Assembly: GCA_007119615.1 (NCBI GenBank)
Contig: SKPH01000026.1
Coordinates: forward strand, 1 to 33,595
Direction: 5' to 3'
DNA length: 33,595 nucleotides
DNA from: Syntrophomonadaceae bacterium
Lineage (GTDB): Bacteria > Bacillota > Dethiobacteria > DTU022
Part shown: piece by piece, positions 17,955-27,561 of the stretch
Layout of the letters: every line of letters starts with the position of its first letter
How positions within the stretch are numbered: position 1 is the first letter of the stretch
Position numbers and translations under genes: made by a program
Notes under the pieces: model-generated
Told to the model about the DNA's origin: nothing
The model's database searches: none
Seen by the model: only the letters and a program-made list of their open reading frames with translations

Positions 17955-20158
17955 ACACTGTGATTTTCGGCCATTCGCAGCCTGGCAACAGGTATTATCA
18001 GGGCATCGGCGGCTACGGCGCCTGCTCCTTCTTCATAGACTATCAGGGGATTGATATCAATCTCATCAATCGAATCCTCCAATTCAAGCGCCAGGCGTGA
18101 CACTTTCATCAAAACATCAACCAACGCATCGGTGTCGGCAGGCAGACGACCCCGAACCCCTTCCAGTATAGCTTTGCCCTTGATCTCGTTAATCATCGCC
18201 CTTGCATCTTCTTCACGCAGGGGCGCAATCCTTGTAGAGAAATCGTTCATAACCTCAACAAATATTCCACCCAACCCGAAAACCACTGCAGGTCCAAAAA
18301 CCTGATCTTTTTTTACACCGATAATTACCTCGATACCGCTGTCCAGCATTTCCTGAACCAGGACTCCTTCGAAAGCTGCCTCCGGGTTGATTTTCTGCGC
18401 CAGCTCCAGTATCTTGTGATAGGTTTTTTCAACTTCACCGGGATCGGCAACATTTAAAAATACTCCCCCGGCGTCACTTTTATGCAGCAGGTCGGGTGAC
18501 ATTAACTTCATCGCTACCGGGTACCCGATTTCTTCAGCTGCGGTTACCGCTTCCTTTACAGAAGTTGTCAATATTTCCCCGGTAACGGGAATACCGTAAG
18601 CTTCAAGAATTTTTTTTGAGCGCCATTCAGTCATTGGGCCACCCTGTTCCGCAAGATTCCGGTCAATCTGCTTCAGGGCTCTCTTTTGCTCTGACCCGGG
18701 GTTAAATACCGGGTAATTGTAAGGCTTGTTAGCCTTCTGCGCCCAGTCAGCCAGAGTGCTGATGGCCCACAGGCCGCTTGGAATATGTTCAATAACCGGA
18801 ACACCCGCCTGAATAAGATTATTTTTTGCCTCCAGGGCAAAATCCTGCCCGGTCGGCCAGGTGAAGACTATCAGGGGCTTTTCAGTTTCTTCGTATATTT
18901 CGATTATTTTTTTACTGGCCTCAGGGTCAGGCATTTCAAGGTTGTAGAAAAATCCGGCGACGTCAATTTCGGGATCCTGCATAACCAGGCGCAGCGCCCG
19001 CTGAGACAGTTCTGTATCTATAAATAACTGTGAGGTCAAATCCACAGGGTTCTGAACAGCGCCATAAATGGGGAAAAACTCCCTCAGGCTTTGTTGTGTA
19101 GCCTCGGTAAGGCTTGCCACTTTCAGGCCATATTCCGGGCATTTATCGGCTACCACCACGCCTCCTCCACCTGAAATGGTAATTACCGCTATCCGTTTTC
19201 CGGCAGGGAGGCGGCCCGTGGCATAAAGTGCGATCAGGGCGTTCATTTGCTCGACATCATCTGCGCGGGCTACGCCAAATTGCCTGAAGACACCGTCGTA
19301 TACATCATCTGTACCGACAAGAGCACCGGTATGCGATGCGACCGCAGCGGCTCCGCTGGCAGTACGTCCAACCTTTAGCATAGTCACAAGCTTTCCATTT
19401 TCAAGGGCGCTGCGGCAGGCATCAATCAATAGCCTGCCGTCACCCTGTAAACCTTCAAGATATCCGGCAACTATCGATACTTCGTCCTTTTTAACGAGGT
19501 AGTTAAGCACTTCAGCAAAAGAAACATCCGCCTCATTGCCGGTACTGACAAAATAATTGAAGCCGATTGAAAGCTGAATAATCATCTGGTAAATAATACC
19601 GCCCAGACCACCGCTCTGAGTGATAAAGGAGAGTGTTTTTGGGTGAACCAGGTTTTTTATCTCCTGGTTATAAAAGAAACTGGCCATACTGCCATTATAA
19701 TAATTCATTACACCCAGGCAGTTCGGGCCGAGTAAACGCATGCCGTTTTCTTCGGCGATTTTTTTCATTTCATGCTGTTTTGACAGCCCTTCAGTGCCGA
19801 CCTCCGCAAAACCTGAGGTGAAAATAATTACCGCTTTTACTTTTTTCTCAGCGCATTCTTTTAAAACAGTCATCACCCGGGATTCGGCAACACCAATTAT
19901 AGCCAGATCGATTGTTGCGTCAATATCGAGAATGGATCGGTAACACTTAAGTCCTCCAACCCGATCGTATTTCGGATTAACCGGGTAAACATCTCCCCTG
20001 TAATTGAACATGTTAAGGAGATAAAGGGGGATACCATTGGGCTTTAATGGGTTTTGACTGGCTCCAATGACAGCGATTGAACCTGGATAGAAAAAAGGAT
20101 CGAGATCAGTTGTGTTGCTGAGTTGTTCTTTTCGCAGCTGCCGGCTGTTCATCAACAA
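17951..20158 (-). CDS. ADP-forming acyl/acetyl-CoA synthetase, fused alpha-beta subunits
   Basis: CoA-binding Rossmann domain (FYPGSIAVIGASQNPLKPNG), ligase domain (SFITQSGGLGG, VASHTGALVGTDDVYDGVFRQ), C-terminal ATP-grasp (EWRSKKILEAYGIPV...GYPVAMKLMSPDLLHKSDAGGV...VFGLGGIFVEVM...EIDINPLIVYEEG). Start among clustered TTG/TTG/ATG codons uncertain. Confidence 0.9.
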   Translation of the reverse strand: MLMNSRQLRKEQLSNTTDLDPFFYPGSIAVIGASQNPLKPNGIPLYLLNMFNYRGDVYPVNPKYDRVGGLKCYRSILDIDATIDLAIIGVAESRVMTVLKECAEKKVKAVIIFTSGFAEVGTEGLSKQHEMKKIAEENGMRLLGPNCLGVMNYYNGSMASFFYNQEIKNLVHPKTLSFITQSGGLGGIIYQMIIQLSIGFNYFVSTGNEADVSFAEVLNYLVKKDEVSIVAGYLEGLQGDGRLLIDACRSALENGKLVTMLKVGRTASGAAAVASHTGALVGTDDVYDGVFRQFGVARADDVEQMNALIALYATGRLPAGKRIAVITISGGGGVVVADKCPEYGLKVASLTEATQQSLREFFPIYGAVQNPVDLTSQLFIDTELSQRALRLVMQDPEIDVAGFFYNLEMPDPEASKKIIEIYEETEKPLIVFTWPTGQDFALEAKNNLIQAGVPVIEHIPSGLWAISTLADWAQKANKPYNYPVFNPGSEQKRALKQIDRNLAEQGGPMTEWRSKKILEAYGIPVTGEILTTSVKEAVTAAEEIGYPVAMKLMSPDLLHKSDAGGVFLNVADPGEVEKTYHKILELAQKINPEAAFEGVLVQEMLDSGIEVIIGVKKDQVFGPAVVFGLGGIFVEVMNDFSTRIAPLREEDARAMINEIKGKAILEGVRGRLPADTDALVDVLMKVSRLALELEDSIDEIDINPLIVYEEGAGAVAADALIIPVARLRMAENHSV

Positions 20159-20322
20159 ATCCTCCGTAAACTAGATCATATTTTCACTTATATATAATTT
20201 TACTCATTAATATTTTACATGATCAATTAAAAAAAGGGTATCCCTTTAAGCGTTTTTATAAAATAAATTTATAGTATGCTAATCGGAATACATCGCTTAT
20301 AATAATAACCGTCGTGTGGTTA

Positions 20323-20331
20323 TGTTATAAT
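20323..20331 (+). promoter_or_regulatory. Extended -10 promoter element upstream of the PBP gene
   Basis: TGTTATAAT (TGn-TATAAT) 44 nt before the TTG start; no good -35 seen. Confidence 0.5.
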
Positions 20332-20374
20332 CGGAAAAGATGATTTTTCAATTCCTGAGGAGGCTGACATCGAA

Positions 20375-23209
20375 TTGGCTGAAAAAAAGTTACCATTCGA
20401 TCAACAAAAAAATTCAAAACCAAACCATAATATCAAAAGAACCCGTAAGAAGCGCAGCGTGTTGAAGATAACACTGTTGGTTTTGCTGCTCATTTTTCTC
20501 GCGATTGGCGGAGTAACTGCCAAGGTGGTAAATGATTACGTCAGCGAAGCGCCCGCCCTTGATCCTTCGCGGTTGACTACCGTTGAGACATCATATATAT
20601 ACGACATCAACGGAGTCGAGATTACCGCCCTTCATGAGGAGCAAAACCGAATTGTAATCAGCCTGTCGGAAATTCCTGAACATGTCCAACACGCTTTTAT
20701 TGCAATCGAAGATGAGAGATTTGATCAACATTTTGGTTTTGACATTGTAGGCAGTATTCGTGCGGCTTACGCGAACTTCAGAGCCGGCACGATCGTCCAG
20801 GGAGCTAGCACTATTTCTCAACAACTGGCGCAAAGCGCTTTTTTAACTACCGAAACCAGTTACGAACGAAAGGTTCAGGAAATCTGGCTGGCTATTCAGC
20901 TCGAACGTAATTACTCCAAAGAAGAAATCCTGGAACTATACTTAAACCGGATATACTTCGGTAACGGCGCTTACGGAATAGAAGCCGCCGCTCAGACTTA
21001 CTTTAACAAAAGCACAGGTGACCTGAATATTGCCGAAGCGGCGATGCTGGCCGGAGCAGTAAATTCTCCAAACTTATACAATCCTATCGATAATGAGGTT
21101 GAAGCCAGGGCCCGCATGAGCATTGTTCTTTCCAGCATGCTCAGGCTTGAATATATCACTGAAGCAGAGTACCGCCATGCCCTTGACCGGCAGATGATCT
21201 ACTCTGTACCCCGAAGCCAGGAATACCCTTATCCTCATTTTGTGGACTACGTGGTTCATAATGAATTAATTCGCATTTTAAGCTCTATGCCGTCAATCGG
21301 TTCCCGGGCAGAAGCTTACCGTGCTATTTACACTGACGGTTTACGGGTTTATACAACCCTCGATCCGTCAATGCAAAGTCATGTCGAGGGAGTTCTAGCT
21401 CAAACTGAACTTTACCCGACAACAATACTTGTTAATATGCCCGAAGCCAGGGAGGCAATAGCCGACCTTCCTTCCGGAAGCGACCTGACAAGAGCCCAAC
21501 TGGAGGAACTGGCCGATGAAGAAGGGGTGGCGCAACCCCAGGCAGCCATTGTTCTGGCTGACCCGGTTACCGGACAGATCCGGGCTCTCGGAGGAGGCCG
21601 GGATTACCGAAAAAATGTAGACGAAGTGCTGCGTTTTACCGCTCTTCGTCAGCCGGGATCAGCAATTAAGCCGATTATAACTTACGGACCCGCTTTCGAA
21701 GAAGGAACCCTGGCCGGCGCCGGCTCGACACTGGACGATTCCCCCTATATCGGGCCAAGGGGCGACTGGTTTCCGGAAAACTTCGATTACCGGTTCAGGG
21801 GGTTGCTCCCGGCCAGGGATGCCCTCTACTTTTCTTATAATGTTCCTGCAATCCGGGCCTTTGAAGAACTCGGGCCAAGTGTCGGTGCTGAATACGCCCA
21901 AAAAATGGGCATATCCACGATCCACCCAAGCGAATTTGATAACCTGAGCCTGACCCTTGGTGGTTTCACCAACGGGGTCAGCGCCATCGATATGGCCCAG
22001 GCCTATAGTGTGCTGGCTAATGCAGGAGTTAAAGTAAACCTGCATACAGTGGAAAAAATTGTAGATCGACAGGGCGAAGTTTTATATGAAAACAGGGTTG
22101 AACCAGAGCAGATCCTAAGCCCCCAGGCTGCATTTCTGGTTAACGACATTCTCCAGGATTTCGTTACGAAATACCTTGGAAGAGCGCTGCAAATTGACCG
22201 GCCGGTAGCTGCAAAAACCGGCACAACCGATTCCTGGAAAGATGTTTACCTGGTTGCCTATACTCCCAACCTTGTAGCCTCTTTCTGGATGGGTTACGAT
22301 GAACCGAAAATGGGCAGTATTCAGCAGGGATGGCGTTATTCAACCGCTTTTCTGAGGGAAGTCTTCCTTGAAGCATTTGAAACCCTGGAGATAAAAGAGT
22401 TCGAAAGGCCTGGAGGGATTGTTCAGGCAACGGTCTGCACCAGGTCAGGCCTGCTTCCCACTGAGGCCTGCCGAGCCGCAGGTACAGTTCGCAGCGATTT
22501 CTTCATTGAAGGGCGCGTCCCCAATCAAACCTGCGACCTGCATACGGGGATGTTCTATAACCGGCCTCCCTTTATTATAACCGATCACCGCTGGTCAACC
22601 AGGGGAGGACCCGGCAGGGGCCCCGAAGATGCCCTTGAAATGCTTCCAGGAGGCCTGTTCGGTGAAATGGCCGAACAAACCGGCCAGACAACTGAAAACA
22701 TTGGGTTATTCAATGCTTATGTAACAGCCGATGGTGTTACTCTGCAGTGGCAGTATGAAGGTCCATCCGTTGGGAGTTTTGTCTTAAGAAGATCTGCCCA
22801 GGGTGATCCCGGCGGAGATGCCAGGATTGAACTCGACGGCAGTTCACGCCAGTACGTCGATATGGGACTTGCCGAAAACAATATCTATACTTATACACTT
22901 GCCGCGATTAGTACCGACGGGCAACAATCAGACCCTGCCACTGTCGTAATCAGTACGAGGACAACCCCCGGTGGCGGAATAACCCGTCAGCCTGAAACGG
23001 GACCTGCCGTTGTGCCGGATGTCATCGGTAAATTCCTGGCGATTGCCGAAATGAACATATCCAGCGCCGATCTGACTGTGTCGATTACGAGACGCTACAG
23101 CAATGAAATAGGATTGAACCGGGTCATTCAACAGAGCCCGGCCCCGGGAACGACACTTCCGAGGGGTGGCGAAGTCAGGCTGGTGGTTTCAGATGGCCCG
23201 GAACAGTAA
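20375..23209 (+). CDS. Class A penicillin-binding protein (PBP1A-type) with FN3-like and PASTA C-terminal segments
   Basis: TM anchor, GT51 motifs (EDERFDQHFGFD, GASTISQQLAQ, RKVQEIWLAIQLE), transpeptidase SxxK (RQPGSAIKP), SYN (FSYNVPA), KTG (AAKTGTTD); C-terminal beta-rich FN3-like segment and PDVIGKFLAIAEMNISSADL...QQSPAPGTTLPRGGEVRLVVSDG PASTA. TTG start with AGGAGG. Confidence 0.93.
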   Translation: MAEKKLPFDQQKNSKPNHNIKRTRKKRSVLKITLLVLLLIFLAIGGVTAKVVNDYVSEAPALDPSRLTTVETSYIYDINGVEITALHEEQNRIVISLSEIPEHVQHAFIAIEDERFDQHFGFDIVGSIRAAYANFRAGTIVQGASTISQQLAQSAFLTTETSYERKVQEIWLAIQLERNYSKEEILELYLNRIYFGNGAYGIEAAAQTYFNKSTGDLNIAEAAMLAGAVNSPNLYNPIDNEVEARARMSIVLSSMLRLEYITEAEYRHALDRQMIYSVPRSQEYPYPHFVDYVVHNELIRILSSMPSIGSRAEAYRAIYTDGLRVYTTLDPSMQSHVEGVLAQTELYPTTILVNMPEAREAIADLPSGSDLTRAQLEELADEEGVAQPQAAIVLADPVTGQIRALGGGRDYRKNVDEVLRFTALRQPGSAIKPIITYGPAFEEGTLAGAGSTLDDSPYIGPRGDWFPENFDYRFRGLLPARDALYFSYNVPAIRAFEELGPSVGAEYAQKMGISTIHPSEFDNLSLTLGGFTNGVSAIDMAQAYSVLANAGVKVNLHTVEKIVDRQGEVLYENRVEPEQILSPQAAFLVNDILQDFVTKYLGRALQIDRPVAAKTGTTDSWKDVYLVAYTPNLVASFWMGYDEPKMGSIQQGWRYSTAFLREVFLEAFETLEIKEFERPGGIVQATVCTRSGLLPTEACRAAGTVRSDFFIEGRVPNQTCDLHTGMFYNRPPFIITDHRWSTRGGPGRGPEDALEMLPGGLFGEMAEQTGQTTENIGLFNAYVTADGVTLQWQYEGPSVGSFVLRRSAQGDPGGDARIELDGSSRQYVDMGLAENNIYTYTLAAISTDGQQSDPATVVISTRTTPGGGITRQPETGPAVVPDVIGKFLAIAEMNISSADLTVSITRRYSNEIGLNRVIQQSPAPGTTLPRGGEVRLVVSDGPEQ

Positions 23210-23241
23210 AAAGTAAGCTGCCGGTAGTTCAGCAGGCATAA

Positions 23242-23523
23242 TTACAGCTGATTTTTGAGTCGTCTGTTCCAAAAATATTCATTATTCCTGCGCAGGCAAA
23301 TACACCTGTCGGTGGGTAAAGATAATAGAACCTGGGAGATGCGGGTGGCAGGTTGCTGAATCGAACTGCAGCTGCTGCCGTAAAGCGTCTCCCCCTCTTT
23401 TTCCAGCTGCTTCCATCGACCGGGGTACTCCATCCGGAACTCTTCTATCACCTGTTCCGTTGTTTTTCGGATTTCAGGATCGAGTAAGCCTAATACAAGC
23501 TCCTCCAGCAATTTATCCTCCAT
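23242..23523 (-). CDS. Hypothetical protein, 93 aa
   Basis: Complete ORF with AAGGAAGGGG upstream of the ATG, immediately downstream of mutS2; no family recognised. Confidence 0.55.
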   Translation of the reverse strand: MEDKLLEELVLGLLDPEIRKTTEQVIEEFRMEYPGRWKQLEKEGETLYGSSCSSIQQPATRISQVLLSLPTDRCICLRRNNEYFWNRRLKNQL

Positions 23524-23549
23524 CCCGGAAGCCCCTTCCTTATTTCAAT

Positions 23550-25940
23550 TTAGGATTTGAGCTCTACCACCGTAACGCCTTCTCCACCCTCGGCCGAAGT
23601 GCCGGTGCGAAAAGTGCCGACAAGCGGATGTTCCTTTAAATAGCTCCGCAAGCCCTCTTTTAACTTGCCGGTACCTTTACCGTGAATAAGATCCACCCTG
23701 TTCAGGCCGGCCCAGAGAGCGTTATCTAATAATTTGTCTACCAGCGGGCGGGCTTCGTCGAGGTTCAAACCGCGTAGATCAATTGAATTACTTATGGCCG
23801 GATCTTTCCGGACACTGTAACCCCGGATTTCTTTCCGAGCATCAGGGCCGGGTTTATCGGTATCCTTTTTCCCCGCTTCCCGAAGTTCATGAAGAGGAAC
23901 ATGCACTTTCATTGACCCAACCCGGACCAGCGCATCTTCGCCGGAATAAGAAACAATCTCGCCTTTTTGCCTGAGACTGCTGATGTATACATTTTTCCCT
24001 ACTGAGAGATCCCCCTCCGTTAGATTAGCGCGCCCACTGTCTGTTTCATCGGCATCTGCTTCTATATCCCGGCGCAAAAGGTTTAATTCACTGCGCAGCT
24101 CTTCAGCTCCGGCTGCTGTATCCGCACCGCCACCTTTTTTTAGCGCTCTAAGTTCCCTGATTACCTTGTCAGCAGTGCTTTTTGTTTTTTTAATAATCTG
24201 CTTTGCTTCTTCACGGGCTTCTCTTAGAATATCATCACGCCGGGCCCGAAGCAGCTCACGTTCATTTTCAAGTTCTTCCATCAGCACTCCGGCCCGGTTA
24301 CGATCAAACGCTGCCTGGCGGCTGTCCCGGTGGAATCGTTGTTGGTCTTCAACCAGGCTGGCTATGACCGCCTCAACCTGATCATGGGAGCGGTGAACAA
24401 AACTTTTTGCCTTCTCAAGTACATCTGCGGGCAGCCCAAGTTGTTCAGCGATATAAAAAGCATTGCTCTGGCCCGGGATACCCTGCAGCAGGCGGTATGT
24501 CGGGGCAAGGGTGTCGGGATCAAATTCCATAGCTGCATTTTGCATTTTTTCCTGTACCTGGGCAAACAACTTCAATTCATTAATATGAGTCGTCGCTACA
24601 GTCAGAGTTCCTTTAAGAGTTAGTTCGCCGAGAATGGCCATGGCAAGGGCCGATCCTTCAGATGGATCAGTTCCGGCTCCAAGTTCATCAAACAGAACCA
24701 GCGATCCCGGACCACTCTCAGCAATTGTCTCAATAATATTTTTCATATGCCCTGAAAAAGTGCTCAACGATTGGGCGATACTCTGCTCATCGCCGATATC
24801 TGCTCTTATTAATTTAAATACAGAAATCCTCGTATCTTTTCCTGCAGGCAGGTGCAGCCCGCACTGAGCCATAACAGCCATCAGACCGATTGTCTTCAGG
24901 GCCACCGTTTTTCCCCCGGTATTCGGGCCCGTGACAACAAGGGTATGAACCGGTTCACCAAGTTTAACTGTAAGCGGAACCTTTTCTCCGCTCAGCAATG
25001 GATGCACAGCGTTGTCCAGGTGGAAAAGATCTTTTTCTTCTGAGAGCAGCACAGGCTCAGAACCGTCCATATCCAGGCTGAGGCAGCCACGGGCATAAAT
25101 AAAGTCAAGCTGTGCGTAAAGAGACCTGTTTTGAGCTAAATCATCCCCTGCCGAAGCTACCTGCCCGCTGAGTTGAAATAAAATACGTTCAATTTCCTGT
25201 TCTTCCTGATGCTGCAGGGACGTGAGTTCGTTTTGCATTCGGACAACAGGAAGCGGTTCTATAAACAGGGTAGCGCCGCTTGAAGACTGGTCGTGTACCA
25301 CACCATCGATCTGTTGCCTGTACTCCTGTTTTATCGGTAAAACATACCGCCCTCCGCGAATCGTAACCAGTGACTCCTGCATGTAACGCCTGTAATTGGA
25401 GTTTCGCAGGTACTCATCAAGCTTATCCCTGATCTTGCTTTGGATAGAAAGTTTTTTTCGGCGCAGTGTAGAGAGCACGGCCGATGCGCTGTCCAATACA
25501 TTGCCATCCTGATCAAGGGATCGTTCCAGTAATGAGGTTAACTCATTACAGGCCCTGAACAACGATACAAGCTCGGCTAAAAGAGGAAACAGGGAGCGCT
25601 GATCGGCATCTTTAAAAAAAGTCTTCCAGCGGCGTGAGGCCGTGATAAAAGACATTACCGCGGCCAGTTCCGATCCTGAGAGCATGGCCCCTTTACCGGC
25701 CCTGGATAACAACGGTTCGATATCTGTCACAGCCGAAGGATGGAAGGCATTTTTATAACAAAGCAGGCGCCCCTCGCTGGTTTCTCTTTGCTGACTTTTT
25801 ATCAGAGTAAAATCTGCAGAGGGGATCAGTTGTTCCGCCATCAGGCCCCCCATGGGGCTTACCGTCAGTGAAGCCAGCTTATGCCGGATCTGACCGAACT
25901 CCAGAACCTTAATTTCCCTTTCAGTAATCACGTCAGTCAA
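23550..25940 (-). CDS. mutS2: Endonuclease MutS2 with C-terminal Smr domain
   Basis: VVTGPNTGGKTVALKTIGLMAVMAQCGLHLPA, DELGAGTDPSEGSALAMAIL, TTHINELK, C-terminal Smr (IDLRGLNLDEARPLVDKLLDNA...LIHGKGTGKLKEGLRSYL). Confidence 0.96.
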   Translation of the reverse strand: MTDVITEREIKVLEFGQIRHKLASLTVSPMGGLMAEQLIPSADFTLIKSQQRETSEGRLLCYKNAFHPSAVTDIEPLLSRAGKGAMLSGSELAAVMSFITASRRWKTFFKDADQRSLFPLLAELVSLFRACNELTSLLERSLDQDGNVLDSASAVLSTLRRKKLSIQSKIRDKLDEYLRNSNYRRYMQESLVTIRGGRYVLPIKQEYRQQIDGVVHDQSSSGATLFIEPLPVVRMQNELTSLQHQEEQEIERILFQLSGQVASAGDDLAQNRSLYAQLDFIYARGCLSLDMDGSEPVLLSEEKDLFHLDNAVHPLLSGEKVPLTVKLGEPVHTLVVTGPNTGGKTVALKTIGLMAVMAQCGLHLPAGKDTRISVFKLIRADIGDEQSIAQSLSTFSGHMKNIIETIAESGPGSLVLFDELGAGTDPSEGSALAMAILGELTLKGTLTVATTHINELKLFAQVQEKMQNAAMEFDPDTLAPTYRLLQGIPGQSNAFYIAEQLGLPADVLEKAKSFVHRSHDQVEAVIASLVEDQQRFHRDSRQAAFDRNRAGVLMEELENERELLRARRDDILREAREEAKQIIKKTKSTADKVIRELRALKKGGGADTAAGAEELRSELNLLRRDIEADADETDSGRANLTEGDLSVGKNVYISSLRQKGEIVSYSGEDALVRVGSMKVHVPLHELREAGKKDTDKPGPDARKEIRGYSVRKDPAISNSIDLRGLNLDEARPLVDKLLDNALWAGLNRVDLIHGKGTGKLKEGLRSYLKEHPLVGTFRTGTSAEGGEGVTVVELKS

Positions 25941-25943
25941 TAG

Positions 25944-26528
25944 CTATCTCCTTGATACAAATTTATTTCCATCGACCATAAAACGAAGCATTTTATCCTG
26001 AGCCGAAGTGATACCGATACGCAGTGTGGCAGTTACCCTGATCCGATCATCAGGTTCGCCGCTGTCCGCCAGGTACAAAGGCTTTTCCTGCAGGTTGTGC
26101 CCGTCAAAGGACTTATCTATTGCAAAAGCCTGGCATAATTTACCCGGCCCGCTGGCAAGTTCGGTTATCCCGCTGCTTATTCCACGCCGCTTTTTCATTA
26201 TATCAATTCCCTCGACCGGTTCAACTGCCCTGATCAGCACCGCTTCTCCGATCCCTTCAGGCCGGGTTACCACGTTAAAACAGTAATATTTACCGTAAAC
26301 AAAATATACATAAGCATTCCCCGGGGAGCCGAACATAGCCGCATTCCGCCTGGTCTTACCCCGTGAAGCGTGGCAGGCCGGATCATTAATACTCAAATAT
26401 GCCTCGGTTTCAACAATTATTCCAGAAACCAGCCCTGCTTCTGTTTCCCGGCACAGGTAGCAGCCAAGCAGCGTCCGGGCCACACTCTCAGTAGCTTGGT
26501 TGAATAGATCGTTTCTCAAAGACAGCAT
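25944..26528 (-). CDS. 3-methyladenine DNA glycosylase (AAG/MPG family)
   Basis: ARTLLGCYLCRE, IVETEAYLSINDPACHASRGKTRRNAAMFGSPGNAYVYFVYGKYYCFNVVTRPEGIGEAVLIRAVEP, ASGPGKLCQAFAID. Confidence 0.94.
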   Translation of the reverse strand: MLSLRNDLFNQATESVARTLLGCYLCRETEAGLVSGIIVETEAYLSINDPACHASRGKTRRNAAMFGSPGNAYVYFVYGKYYCFNVVTRPEGIGEAVLIRAVEPVEGIDIMKKRRGISSGITELASGPGKLCQAFAIDKSFDGHNLQEKPLYLADSGEPDDRIRVTATLRIGITSAQDKMLRFMVDGNKFVSRR

Positions 26529-26580
26529 CTGAACATCCTTTCAATCGGATAATATTCCTTTTAAAAACTCACTTAACCTT

Positions 26581-26604
26581 AAAAAACCGGTGTTACCCGG
26601 TTTT
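26581..26604 (-). terminator. Intrinsic terminator between cvpA and the DNA glycosylase gene
   Basis: Reverse strand AAAACCGG-GTAACA-CCGGTTTTTT: GC core, 6-nt loop and trailing U-run. Confidence 0.7.
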
Positions 26605-26653
26605 AAGCCTGCTGGCCCCAAACAGATCGGTTGCCGATTAAAACCTGCGCTAT

Positions 26654-27223
26654 TCAGCCGTTTTGGTTGATATAGTAATTGAGCAGCCGGACTTTCAATT
26701 CTTCCGCTGAAGGCGTTATATAGTGATCGGCAAAGAAAGCTGCTTCCGATCCTTCCAGGGCATCCATAAAAAATTGCATCGGTATCAGAGAGACAGCAAC
26801 AATTATGATATAAACAAAGACCGCTCCAACCAGGGCTCCCAGAAAACCGCCACCCAGACGATTAAAGAAGCCGATAACCGGTATACGGTTGACCCACCGG
26901 AAACCGCCGGAAAAGAAACGGAAAACTAAGCTTAAAAATAATAATAGAAGCAAAAATGTAATTACGCCGGCAATTAACTGCGGCGCCTGCTCTAGAGCCA
27001 CATCAACGCCCATGTTTTGAATCACTTCGTGATGGGGACTGATATCTTCGGGATTGATATATTCGGCCAGAACCTCGCTATACCTGCGGCTGCCCCACAG
27101 GGAAAGCACAATTATTACGAAAAAACCCATGATATCAAATAACTGTTTGAACAGGCCCCGTCCAAAACCACTGATAATATGCAGTATGAAAACAATGAGC
27201 AAGCAGATATCAAGCCAGTTCAT
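26654..27223 (-). CDS. CvpA family membrane protein
   Basis: MNWLDICLLIVFILHIISGFGRGLFKQLFDIMGFFVIIVLSLWGSRR..., four hydrophobic helices, NRLGGGFLGALVGAVF; between zapA and mutS2. Start uncertain (track ORF from 27241). Confidence 0.85.
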   Translation of the reverse strand: MNWLDICLLIVFILHIISGFGRGLFKQLFDIMGFFVIIVLSLWGSRRYSEVLAEYINPEDISPHHEVIQNMGVDVALEQAPQLIAGVITFLLLLLFLSLVFRFFSGGFRWVNRIPVIGFFNRLGGGFLGALVGAVFVYIIIVAVSLIPMQFFMDALEGSEAAFFADHYITPSAEELKVRLLNYYINQNG

Positions 27224-27485
27224 CTTCTCCACCCCGTTCATTCGGGTCCTCGTGATGAGCGCGCTTTTCCTCTTTTAGCTTTAGGAGTTCGTCAGCCAGG
27301 TTCAGTGCCGCCAGTATAGCAATTTTATGCCTGTTCATCTGGACATTCTTTTCAGCCAGGGATCGCATCAGTCGGTCGACATAGGTACCGACCTTATGCA
27401 TCTCTTCAGGCGAAGAAGAACCTCTGAGGATAAATTCTTCCCCCATTATATGCACCGTTACCCTGCTTTTTTCTTTGTCCTCCAT
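27210..27485 (-). CDS. zapA: Cell division protein ZapA
   Basis: KSRVTVHIMGEEFILRGSSSPEEMHKVGTYVDRLMRSLAEKN...HKIAILAALNLADELLKLKEE. Confidence 0.92.
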   Translation of the reverse strand: MEDKEKSRVTVHIMGEEFILRGSSSPEEMHKVGTYVDRLMRSLAEKNVQMNRHKIAILAALNLADELLKLKEEKRAHHEDPNERGGEDELA

Positions 27486-27561
27486 CCTATAGCCTGCCTT
27501 CCTGTCGGTGGAAAACGTTTGTCAGCATAATTCGCGATTACAATCCGAAAGTCCTGCCTGC

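Noticed and set aside
23205-23265. Possible bidirectional terminator between the PBP and the hypothetical ORF
   Set aside because: AAAAAGTAAGCTG...CAGCTGATTTTT pairs only about 5 bp around a 24-nt loop; too weak to call.
23983-24381. 132-aa Ser/Arg-rich plus-strand ORF
   Set aside because: Antisense to the MutS2 coiled-coil/linker region; same low-complexity shadow effect.
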